Assembly (NCBI RefSeq): GCF_007673095.1
Contig: NZ_VDYZ01000001.1
Span: 349,101-413,100 of the forward strand
Length of the DNA: 64,000 nucleotides
Direction: 5' to 3'
Origin: Corynebacterium glyciniphilum AJ 3170
GTDB lineage: Bacteria > Actinomycetota > Actinomycetes > Mycobacteriales > Mycobacteriaceae
Shown in pieces: positions 34,177-40,723 of the stretch. Numbering within the stretch: the stretch's first letter is position 1; each line of letters starts with the position of its first letter. The position numbers were made by a program, and so were the translations under genes. The notes beneath the pieces are model-generated. The model was not told the DNA's origin, ran no database searches, and saw only the letters and a program-made list of their open reading frames with translations.

Positions 34177-35562
34177 ATGGACATCCTGCTCAGCATCCTG
34201 GGCCTGGCGGGCTTCGTGTTGTTGACCGCCGGTACCGGCCTCTTCGTCGCCGTCGAGTTCTCCACGACCAGCCTGGAGCGTTCGACCATCGAGGATGACA
34301 TCGCCGCACGCGGTGACGCCGCGTCGAAGATGGTCAAGCGTGCCCACAGCGACCTCAGCTTCATGCTGTCGGGGTCACAGCTGGGCATCACCGTCACCAC
34401 TCTGGCAACCGGTTACCTCGCTGAACCCATTCTCGCCAGGTTCTTCACCCCGGCGCTCGAACTCGTCGGGCTGGGGGCGTCCGCGTCGACGTCTGTCGCC
34501 CTGATCCTCAGCCTGATCATCGCCACGATCCTGTCCATGGTCTTCGGCGAACTGGTCCCGAAGAACCTCGCCATCGCCAATCCCCTGCAGGTGGCGCGCC
34601 TCCTGACGCGGCCGGTGTGGATCTTCAACACCGTATTCCACCGCTTCATCCAGCTGATGAACAACACCGCCAACGTGATCGTACGGCGGTTCGGCATCGA
34701 ACCTGCCGACGAACTGGCCTCGGCGCGCTCACCGCAGGAACTCTCCGCCCTGGTCCGCCACTCCTCCGGTGCCGAGGGATTCGACCAGTCCAAGGTGCGC
34801 ATCCTCGACCGCTCCCTCAAGTTCGGTGACGCCAGCGCAGAGGACTTCATGACACCACGGTCCACCGTGGACACCCTGGAGACCACGGATACCGCGCTCG
34901 ACCTCATCCGTGAGGCGCACGAGTCCGGGCATTCCCGCTTCCCGGTGGTCAACGGCGACCTCGATGAGACGATCGGGGTCGTCCACGTCAAGGATGCACT
35001 CACCATTCCTGCGGCTGAGCGGGCGTCGACCCCGGTCCGGGACCTCGCACGCCGCGTTCCCACCGTGCCCACGAGCCTCGGCGGCGACGCCGTGCTCAAC
35101 CTCGTCCGGTCCGCCGGCTCCCAGCTCGTCCTCGTGGTCGACGAGTACGGCGGAACAGCCGGCATCGTGTCCATCGAGGATGTCGTCGAGGAGATTCTCG
35201 GCGAGGTCTGGGACGAACACGACGACCGGACGGACTCCGAGGTCCAGCGCAGCGGGCAGTTCTGGGACCTCTCCGGCCTGGTGCGCTGCGACGAACTGGA
35301 GGACGCCTGCGGTTACGCAGCCCCGGACGGCCCCTATGAGACGCTGGGCGGCCTGGTGATGTCGACACTCGGCCGCATTCCCGCCGAGGGCGACCGTGTC
35401 CTGCTCCCCCGGAGCGAGCGCGACCTCGTGGAGCGCGTCACCGACGGGAACCCCGTCCGGTGGGAAGCCACCGTGGTGTCCATGGACAACCGCCGGATCG
35501 ACCGGGTCCAGCTCCGACCGGTCCCAGACACCCACGTCGTGACCGAGGACGGTGACTCATGA
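34177..35562 (+). CDS. CNNM/CorC-family transporter-like protein with CorC_HlyC domain
   Basis: This is a 461-residue membrane protein. The DUF21/CNNM domain (about 1-200) includes FVAVEFSTTSLERSTIEDD, the HSDLSFMLSGSQLGITVTTLATG segment (shown partly), and FGELVPKNLAIANP; two CBS domains follow at about 215-345 (FMTPRSTVDTLETTD; GFDEYGG type VVDEYGGTAGIVSIEDVVE) and a CorC_HlyC domain ends the protein (ETLGGLVMSTLGRIPAEGD). Family members take part in Mg2+ or other divalent cation transport or export; the older label is hemolysin-like. Its stop overlaps the start of the paralogue by 4 bases. Confidence 0.88.
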   Translation: MDILLSILGLAGFVLLTAGTGLFVAVEFSTTSLERSTIEDDIAARGDAASKMVKRAHSDLSFMLSGSQLGITVTTLATGYLAEPILARFFTPALELVGLGASASTSVALILSLIIATILSMVFGELVPKNLAIANPLQVARLLTRPVWIFNTVFHRFIQLMNNTANVIVRRFGIEPADELASARSPQELSALVRHSSGAEGFDQSKVRILDRSLKFGDASAEDFMTPRSTVDTLETTDTALDLIREAHESGHSRFPVVNGDLDETIGVVHVKDALTIPAAERASTPVRDLARRVPTVPTSLGGDAVLNLVRSAGSQLVLVVDEYGGTAGIVSIEDVVEEILGEVWDEHDDRTDSEVQRSGQFWDLSGLVRCDELEDACGYAAPDGPYETLGGLVMSTLGRIPAEGDRVLLPRSERDLVERVTDGNPVRWEATVVSMDNRRIDRVQLRPVPDTHVVTEDGDS

Positions 35563-36623
35563 TGAATGACCTCTGGGCTATCGCCCTCGCTGTTCTCCTC
35601 CTGGGACTCAACGCCTACTTCGTGGGGGTGGAGTTCTCCCTGATCTCGTCACGTCGTGACCGGCTGGAGAACATGATCGCCGCCGGGAACCGCCGTGCAG
35701 GCAAGGTTCTCTACGCGATCGAGCACCTCACGATCATGCTCGCCGGTGCCCAGTTCGGGATCACCGTCGCCTCGGTGCTCCTCGGTAAAGTCGGCGAGCC
35801 CGCGATCGCACACCTCATCGAAGCCCCGTTCCACGCGGCCGGGCTCCCGGAGAATCTTCTCCACCCGGTCTCGTTCGCGATCTCCCTGCTGATCGTCACC
35901 ATCCTGCACATCATTCTCGGCGAGATGGTCCCGAAGAACATCGCGCTCGCCGGCCCGGAGACGGTCGCGACGGTCCTGGTCGCCCCGCACCTGCTGTTCT
36001 GCCGCCTGGTGCACCCGGTCATGGTGTTCCTCAACTGGATCGCCAGGATCACCCTGAAGCTGTTCGGGGTGGAGCAGAAGGATGAGCTGGACTCGACCGT
36101 CTCCCCCTCCGAGCTCTCGCAGATGATCGCGGAATCCCGGTCCGAGGGACTGATCGGGCCCTCGGAGGCCACCCGCCTGTCGAAGGCCCTGAACTCCTCG
36201 AAGCGCACCCTCAGTGAGGTGATGATCCCCCGGTCGGAGGTCCACACCATCCCGGTCGACGCCGACACCGGGCGGATCACGGTGGGACAGGTCGAGGAAG
36301 CCGTCTCCGGCACCGGGTACTCGCGCTTCCCGGTCGCCGGACCGTCCGGGAACTACCTCGGGTACATCCACGTCAAGGACGTCCTCGACAATCTCCTGGA
36401 CCCGGCGACCGGCCCGGACCAGCTCGTCGACGCCCATGACATCCGCACGCTGATCACCGTCGAAGGTGGAGTGAACTTCGACCACGCGATGAAGGAACTG
36501 CGCAGGACGAGCTCACACATGGCGCAGATCTCCGACGGCGGTACCGTGGTCGGGGTGATCACCCTGGAAGACGTCATCGAGGAACTCGTCGGAACCGTGA
36601 GGGACTGGACCCATGACGACTGA
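35559..36623 (+). CDS. CNNM-family protein without CorC_HlyC domain
   Basis: This is a 354-residue paralogue of the preceding protein. The DUF21 domain (YFVGVEFSLISSRRDRLENM; LAGAQFGITVASVLLGKVGEPA; ILGEMVPKNIALAGP) is followed by two CBS domains (VMIPRSEVHTIPVDAD; VGVITLEDVIEELVGTV), but the final CorC_HlyC domain is absent. Paired long and short CNNM genes are common in actinobacteria, and a heteromeric assembly is plausible. ATG 35559 overlaps the previous stop (ATGA); its own 3' end overlaps the next gene by 11 bases. Cation specificity is unknown. Confidence 0.88.
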   Translation: MMNDLWAIALAVLLLGLNAYFVGVEFSLISSRRDRLENMIAAGNRRAGKVLYAIEHLTIMLAGAQFGITVASVLLGKVGEPAIAHLIEAPFHAAGLPENLLHPVSFAISLLIVTILHIILGEMVPKNIALAGPETVATVLVAPHLLFCRLVHPVMVFLNWIARITLKLFGVEQKDELDSTVSPSELSQMIAESRSEGLIGPSEATRLSKALNSSKRTLSEVMIPRSEVHTIPVDADTGRITVGQVEEAVSGTGYSRFPVAGPSGNYLGYIHVKDVLDNLLDPATGPDQLVDAHDIRTLITVEGGVNFDHAMKELRRTSSHMAQISDGGTVVGVITLEDVIEELVGTVRDWTHDD

Positions 36624-37587
36624 CACCACGTCTGGCATCACGTCTGGCACGGTCCTCTCCCCGGCGCAGTGGCGGCACCGGGAAGCGACCCACCGCAGTT
36701 ACGTCGACCAGCTCACTGCCGGTCACCGCGAGCGCCGCTCCCGGGGCGAACGTCACCCCGTCTGGGACTTCATGTTTTCGTATTATCCGGTCACGCCGGG
36801 GAAGCTGGGCCGGTGGAACCCCGGCTTCGGCGTCTCGCTCGTCGCCGACACCGGCGACCGACCGGGGACCACCGGTAGTCTCCGGGAGTTTCAGGGCGAC
36901 CGGGGCACACCCCTGTGGGAACTCGACGCCCGCTCCCTCATGGCGAAGCGGGGCCACAGCTTCCGCTATATCCGACGCCTGCTCGCCGCCACGTTGGAGC
37001 ACACCCCTCGCTTCAGCTGTTTCGGTATGCACGAGTGGGCGATGGTCTACCGTGACACACCACGCCACCCGGAGCCGCTCAGACTCGGTGCTGACGGCAC
37101 CGACAGGGTCGTCGAGAACAACACACTGCGGTGCACCCACATCGACGCGTTCCGCTTCTTCACCGATGAGGCGGTCCCCCGGAACACCCTGCACCCGACC
37201 AGGGCGACCCAGGCCGAGATGGAACAGCCGGGCTGCCTGCACGCCACCATGGACCTGTACAAGTGGGCGACGAAACTCGGACCGCTGGTCCCCGGGGAGC
37301 TCTGGCTCGACACGTTCCGGTTGGCATGTGACGTCCGCCGTACCGACATGGAGGCCAGCCCGTACGACCTGAGTGCCTGGGGCTTCGCGCCAGTCGCCGT
37401 GGAGACCGCGGAGGGCCGTGCGGAGTATGTTCGACGACAGCGGGATTTTGCGGCGCGGGGGCAGGTACTGCGTCGGTCCCTGGTCGACCTGATCGACGAC
37501 TTCTTCCGCTCTGTACCGCCGGTCGACGCGACCGACGGATCCGACAACGACTTGGAGAACGGCAATGGCACGGCACAGCGCGGGTGA
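36613..37587 (+). CDS. Conserved actinobacterial protein, unknown (sometimes labelled 3-methyladenine DNA glycosylase)
   Basis: This is a 324-residue soluble protein. Conserved-looking blocks are HPVWDFMFSYYPVTPGKLGRWNPG (shown in part), RYIRRLLAATLEHTPRFSCFGMHEWAMVY and MDLYKWATKLGPLVPGELWLDTF. Homologues in corynebacteria and relatives carry the 3-methyladenine DNA glycosylase label, but I see no helix-hairpin-helix or other glycosylase motif that proves it. Its first 11 bases overlap the CNNM gene and its last 23 overlap the next gene, so the whole run from 34177 may be one operon. Confidence 0.65.
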   Translation: MTTDTTSGITSGTVLSPAQWRHREATHRSYVDQLTAGHRERRSRGERHPVWDFMFSYYPVTPGKLGRWNPGFGVSLVADTGDRPGTTGSLREFQGDRGTPLWELDARSLMAKRGHSFRYIRRLLAATLEHTPRFSCFGMHEWAMVYRDTPRHPEPLRLGADGTDRVVENNTLRCTHIDAFRFFTDEAVPRNTLHPTRATQAEMEQPGCLHATMDLYKWATKLGPLVPGELWLDTFRLACDVRRTDMEASPYDLSAWGFAPVAVETAEGRAEYVRRQRDFAARGQVLRRSLVDLIDDFFRSVPPVDATDGSDNDLENGNGTAQRG

Positions 37588-38422
37588 GTCCCGGCTCAGG
37601 GTGGCGGGGTGGGTCTGGGCAGCCCTTGTCGCCCTGATACTGGTGATTGCCGTCGTGGTGGGGTGGTTCGTCCTCGCCGGACGGCAGGGTGACGACAACT
37701 CAGCCGCATCCTGTATTGACGGCGAGCAACGTCTCACCGTGTGGGCCGACCCGGCCGCAGCAGACATCGCACAGTCGCTCGCCGAACGGTACAACGCTGA
37801 GGAGCCGGTGGTCCGTGACCGGTGTGTGACTGCCGTCGTGGAGATCACGTCGACTGCGGAGGCGACTGAGGCCTACCGCCGCGTGGACCCGGGCGTCGCA
37901 CCCGTGTGGATCCCCGCTGGAACCGGATTCGTCCCCGGACTGTCGGGTGCGCCGGACACGGTCGGCATCGTGGGCACCGATGATCTCGTGCACTACGTCC
38001 CTGTGGGCGGGGACCCGGATCCTTCAGCGGCCGTGTCGCCGACCGGCCCGGAGTCGATGGTGTCTGCGCTCGCCGCTGAGGCAGTCGGGCGAGAGGTCGA
38101 CGCGAACGCTGCGGGGGCAGGCCCCTCGCTGCAGAGCGCGCGCGAGCAGAATCTTCCGATGTTGACCTCTGCGGACCTGCTGGACGGAGCGGCAGCGGAC
38201 ACAGGCGAGGTTCACACCGTGGGTGAGGTCGTGTTCCCGCTCGTCGCCTTCGGATCTTCCCCTGCCGTCGACGAGGAGTCAGCCCGCGCAGCGGCGGACT
38301 TCGCTGCCTGGGCAGACGGCTCAGAGACGGTCACCCCTCAACCTGCCTCACCGTGGCTGGCCCGGACCGCGGGGGTATTAGCGGGGCTCCCGCTGGGCGG
38401 ACCGGACGGAGAGAACGGCTAA
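37565..38422 (+). CDS. Membrane-anchored extracytoplasmic protein with substrate-binding-like fold
   Basis: This is a 285-residue protein. One N-terminal membrane anchor (VWAALVALILVIAVVVGWFVLAG at about 17-39) is followed by an extracytoplasmic domain that starts like periplasmic binding proteins (RLTVWADPAAADIAQSLAERYN) and contains Cys49 and a Cys near residue 87 that could pair. No lipobox. Similar domains are seen next to von Willebrand A modules in actinobacteria; here the second module is lacking. Ligand unknown. Its final 4 bases overlap the convergent MerR gene, so transcription from both sides meets here. Confidence 0.55.
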   Translation: MARHSAGESRLRVAGWVWAALVALILVIAVVVGWFVLAGRQGDDNSAASCIDGEQRLTVWADPAAADIAQSLAERYNAEEPVVRDRCVTAVVEITSTAEATEAYRRVDPGVAPVWIPAGTGFVPGLSGAPDTVGIVGTDDLVHYVPVGGDPDPSAAVSPTGPESMVSALAAEAVGREVDANAAGAGPSLQSAREQNLPMLTSADLLDGAAADTGEVHTVGEVVFPLVAFGSSPAVDEESARAAADFAAWADGSETVTPQPASPWLARTAGVLAGLPLGGPDGENG

Positions 38423-39033
38423 GACGACTTCCGGCGGCGACGGGCGGCGAGCTCGTCGGACGGGTTGAACGCCGTATCCGGCTGCACGACCGGTTCCGCG
38501 GGTTCGGAGGGGAATGCCGTGATCGTACCGCTGAGTTCCTTCATCAGCCCCGGGACGGCGATGCCGAACACGCCTTGGCCGCCGGCGAGAAGGTCGATGA
38601 CCTCCTCAGCAGACCGGCATTCGTAGACGGTCTTGCCGTCGGAGACCAGGGTAATCCCCGCGAGATCATCGACTCCGAGGTTACCCAGCTTGTCCACTGC
38701 CCGACGGATGTTCTGCAGGGAGATCCCGGTGTCGAGCAACCCCTTGACGATCTTCAGGACGAGGATGTCACGGAACGAGTAGAGCCGCTGTGATCCGGAG
38801 CCGTGGGCGGTCCGGATCGAGGGCTGGACCAGTTTGGTGCGGGCCCAGTAGTCGAGCTGCCGGTAGGTGATCCCGGCGACCTGGCAGGCGATCGTCACCC
38901 GGTAACCGACCTCCTGGTCAGGACCGTCGACGTCGAACAAGGTGTCCTGCTGCGGCGACTGGGCAGCGTCGACAGCATCAGGGGTCATGCCCGTGTCTTT
39001 ACCGGGAACATCCCGGGAGTCGCTCCGCTCCAT
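38419..39033 (-). CDS. MerR-family transcriptional regulator
   Basis: This is a 204-residue protein from ATG 39033. The winged-helix MerR domain spans about 44-115: YRVTIACQVAGITYRQLDYW, then GSGSQRLYSFRDILVLKIVKGLLDTGISLQNIRRAV. The C-terminal part (DGKTVYECRSAEEVIDLL and VFGIAVPGLMKELSGTI) lacks metal-binding Cys clusters and may bind an unknown ligand or protein. In C. glutamicum and mycobacteria a MerR gene with this structure lies near odhI/garA and ftsR. A sigma-A-like promoter is present upstream (39090-39117). Confidence 0.82.
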   Translation of the reverse strand: MERSDSRDVPGKDTGMTPDAVDAAQSPQQDTLFDVDGPDQEVGYRVTIACQVAGITYRQLDYWARTKLVQPSIRTAHGSGSQRLYSFRDILVLKIVKGLLDTGISLQNIRRAVDKLGNLGVDDLAGITLVSDGKTVYECRSAEEVIDLLAGGQGVFGIAVPGLMKELSGTITAFPSEPAEPVVQPDTAFNPSDELAARRRRKSS

Positions 39034-39089
39034 GCTGATTCTCCTCTGTTCGGCGTGTCTGCTTGCACACCTGTGATTCACTGCTCTCA

Positions 39090-39117
39090 AGACTAGACGG
39101 GATGACCGTGGAGTCAA
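39090..39117 (-). promoter_or_regulatory. Promoter of the MerR gene at 38419-39033
   Basis: On the minus strand TTGACT (39117-39112) is followed after 16 bases by TAGTCT (39095-39090). The predicted transcription start is near 39083, leaving about 50 bases of leader before ATG 39033. Confidence 0.6.
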
Positions 39118-39160
39118 CCTGCAACCGCAAACGGTCACACGGGCCACGCTCTCATCCCTG

Positions 39161-39183
39161 ACCCTCAACTTGAGGTCGAGGGT
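39161..39183. promoter_or_regulatory. Dyad ACCCTC-N11-GAGGGT upstream of the MerR gene
   Basis: ACCCTC (39161-39166) and GAGGGT (39178-39183) are exact inverted arms. Inside them lies a second dyad, CTCAA-C-TTGAG. The site lies about 44 bases upstream of the -35 box of the MerR gene and shares GAGGTCGA with the dyad in the ftsR promoter. Confidence 0.45.
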
Positions 39184-39245
39184 AATGCTAACACGACGGA
39201 TGAGACGACAGGGCTGTAACAACACGCGTGTCGTTCAGAAGGGAA

Positions 39246-39288
39246 TCAGAAAAGACAGGGCCCCGACCGGTCACAGATGGTCGGGGCC
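39246..39288 (-). terminator. Rho-independent terminator of the ftsR-like gene
   Basis: A perfect 10-bp stem GGCCCCGACC (39259-39268) / GGTCGGGGCC (39279-39288) with a 10-base loop lies 32 bases past the ftsR stop. On the minus strand it is followed by CTGTCTTTTCT. It ends the odhI-ftsR direction of transcription. Confidence 0.8.
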
Positions 39289-39320
39289 ACGGGCAGTTCA
39301 GCAGGCCCGGGTACGGGGCG

Positions 39321-40073
39321 TCAACGCGGGAGCTTCCCCTTGATCAGTGCAGCGTGCAGCGAGACAACCAGTGCACTGACCTCGCGGCTGAGCTCGGCGG
39401 ACCGCTCCCGGGCGTTCTCGTCGCGGCCGTGGGCCACAGGACCGGCAACCTGGTTCACCAGGTCCGCCTGTCGCTGGGCCTGCGTCGCCAACGTCTTGAG
39501 GTGACGGTTGTCGATCCCGTGCTCCCCCATCTTCGCCGCGATACGGACAACGTCGACGTCGTCCACGGAGAAGAAACCGGCAGCATCCGGTGTGATCAGG
39601 GAGATCTTCACCAGTGCGGCGATGAATGAATCCTCGACTCCCGCCCGGGACGCCACGTCGGCACGGGTCAGACGTCGGACGGTGGCCTGTCGGAACTGTT
39701 CGGGGGTGACGGTGCCCGCAACGGACCGTCGCGCGTCGACCGGGGTCACCTTGCCCGAGTCCATGGCCTCGAGCTGTTCCTTGATCACCTTCAGCGGCAG
39801 GAAGCTGTCGCGCTGATTGGCCAGGATATAGCGCAGCCGGGAGATGTCCTCAGGAGAGAAACGCCGGTACCCCGACTTGCTGCGCTGCGGGGTGACAAGG
39901 CCCTCCGCCTCAAGGAAGCGAATCTTCGACACCGACACATCAGGGAAGTCAGCCTGAAGCTGCTTGAGAACGTCCCCGATGGACGAGGTGGGCAGAACCC
40001 GCCCTGTCGCGGGTCGGGACTCAGGCTGGGGCTGCCCTGCTGCGGCGGCATTCGCTGACACGGTACTCCTCAC
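39321..40073 (-). CDS. ftsR: MerR-family regulator, FtsR-like
   Basis: This is a 250-residue protein. The MerR helix-turn-helix is at about 30-105: SIGDVLKQLQADFPDVSVSK, FLEAEGLVTPQRSKSGYRRF, then RLRYILANQRDSFLPLKVIKEQL. A ~60-residue middle (TPEQFRQATVRRLTRADVASRAGVEDSF) and a helical C-terminus (ELSREVSALVVSLHAALIKG) follow. The position beside odhI and secA2 corresponds to C. glutamicum FtsR, which activates ftsZ (established knowledge). A GTG a few codons downstream (VSANAAAAG) is an alternative start. A dyad in its own promoter suggests autoregulation. Confidence 0.85.
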   Translation of the reverse strand: MRSTVSANAAAAGQPQPESRPATGRVLPTSSIGDVLKQLQADFPDVSVSKIRFLEAEGLVTPQRSKSGYRRFSPEDISRLRYILANQRDSFLPLKVIKEQLEAMDSGKVTPVDARRSVAGTVTPEQFRQATVRRLTRADVASRAGVEDSFIAALVKISLITPDAAGFFSVDDVDVVRIAAKMGEHGIDNRHLKTLATQAQRQADLVNQVAGPVAHGRDENARERSAELSREVSALVVSLHAALIKGKLPR

Positions 40074-40112
40074 ATCGGATGCGGGTCCGGTGACATGGTC
40101 TTGACAGAGGCG

Positions 40113-40134
40113 ATACTACAGGAGGTCGAACCTC
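40113..40134 (-). promoter_or_regulatory. ftsR promoter with dyad GAGGT-CGA-ACCTC in the spacer
   Basis: A -10 box TAGTAT on the minus strand (40118-40113) lies 3 bases from a 13-bp dyad GAGGTCGAACCTC (40122-40134). A dyad between -35 and -10 is typical for MerR-controlled promoters. The -35 region is poor, which would fit activator dependence. The dyad overlaps the odhI stop codon. Confidence 0.5.
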
Positions 40135-40567
40135 AGGCGTCCTTGGTGCCGTTGAGGAAGACCAGACGGAACTTGCCGATCTGAATCTCGTCCCCGTTGC
40201 TGAGCACTGCGGAGTTCTTCGGCTCCCGGTTGACGTAGGTGCCGTTGAGACTTCCCACGTCCACCACCTCGTACTCCTCACCGTTGCGACGGAACTCGGC
40301 GTGGCGACGCGAGACCGTCACGTCGTCGAGGAAGATGTCGCTGTCAGGGTGGCGGCCGGCCGCAGTCGTGTCCTGGTCGAGCAGGAACCGTGAACCGGCG
40401 TTCGGACCACGCTTGACCACGAGGAGCGCAGAACCCGACGGGAGACCCTCCACACCAGCAGGTGCGGACTCGGACTGCGCACCGGTCTCCATCTCCTTGA
40501 GGAGGTCAGCACGGAAGACCGAGGTCGTCTCGACCGATGCTTCCGGGATCCCGGTGTTGTCGCTCAT
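40133..40567 (-). CDS. odhI: FHA-domain regulator OdhI (GarA orthologue)
   Basis: This is a 144-residue protein. The N-terminal tail carries ETTSVF with T14 and T15, the kinase target Thr residues in C. glutamicum OdhI. The FHA domain (about 50-140) contains TAAGRHPDSDIFLDDVTVSRRHAEF and VGSLNGTYVN with the phosphopeptide-binding Arg, Ser and Asn. Unphosphorylated OdhI inhibits the E1 subunit of 2-oxoglutarate dehydrogenase; phosphorylation by Pkn kinases makes it bind its own tail and release the enzyme (established knowledge). A TAGTAT -10 box (minus strand, 40682-40677) is the likely promoter. Confidence 0.94.
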   Translation of the reverse strand: MSDNTGIPEASVETTSVFRADLLKEMETGAQSESAPAGVEGLPSGSALLVVKRGPNAGSRFLLDQDTTAAGRHPDSDIFLDDVTVSRRHAEFRRNGEEYEVVDVGSLNGTYVNREPKNSAVLSNGDEIQIGKFRLVFLNGTKDA

Positions 40568-40676
40568 GTTTCAGTTCCTCCTGGAATCTGTTGCGTTGTG
40601 ACCATGGGCCCCGACCGCAGGTCGCGGCAGGAGCCGATGAGGAAAGCGGACATGAGGTCCGCAAGCCGTTTCCACC

Positions 40677-40682
40677 ATACTA
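40677..40682 (-). promoter_or_regulatory. -10 box of odhI
   Basis: TAGTAT on the minus strand (40682-40677) lies in the gap after secA2 and would leave a leader of about 100 bases before ATG 40567. The -35 region is not conserved. Confidence 0.4.
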
Positions 40683-40723
40683 CCCGGCGGCCCTGAGGCT
40701 CGGTGGAAAGCCTCGCCGAAACG

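Noticed and set aside
39228..39629. 133-codon open frame at the MerR gap on the plus strand
   Set aside because: It runs through the ftsR terminator stem and antisense to ftsR and has no family pattern.
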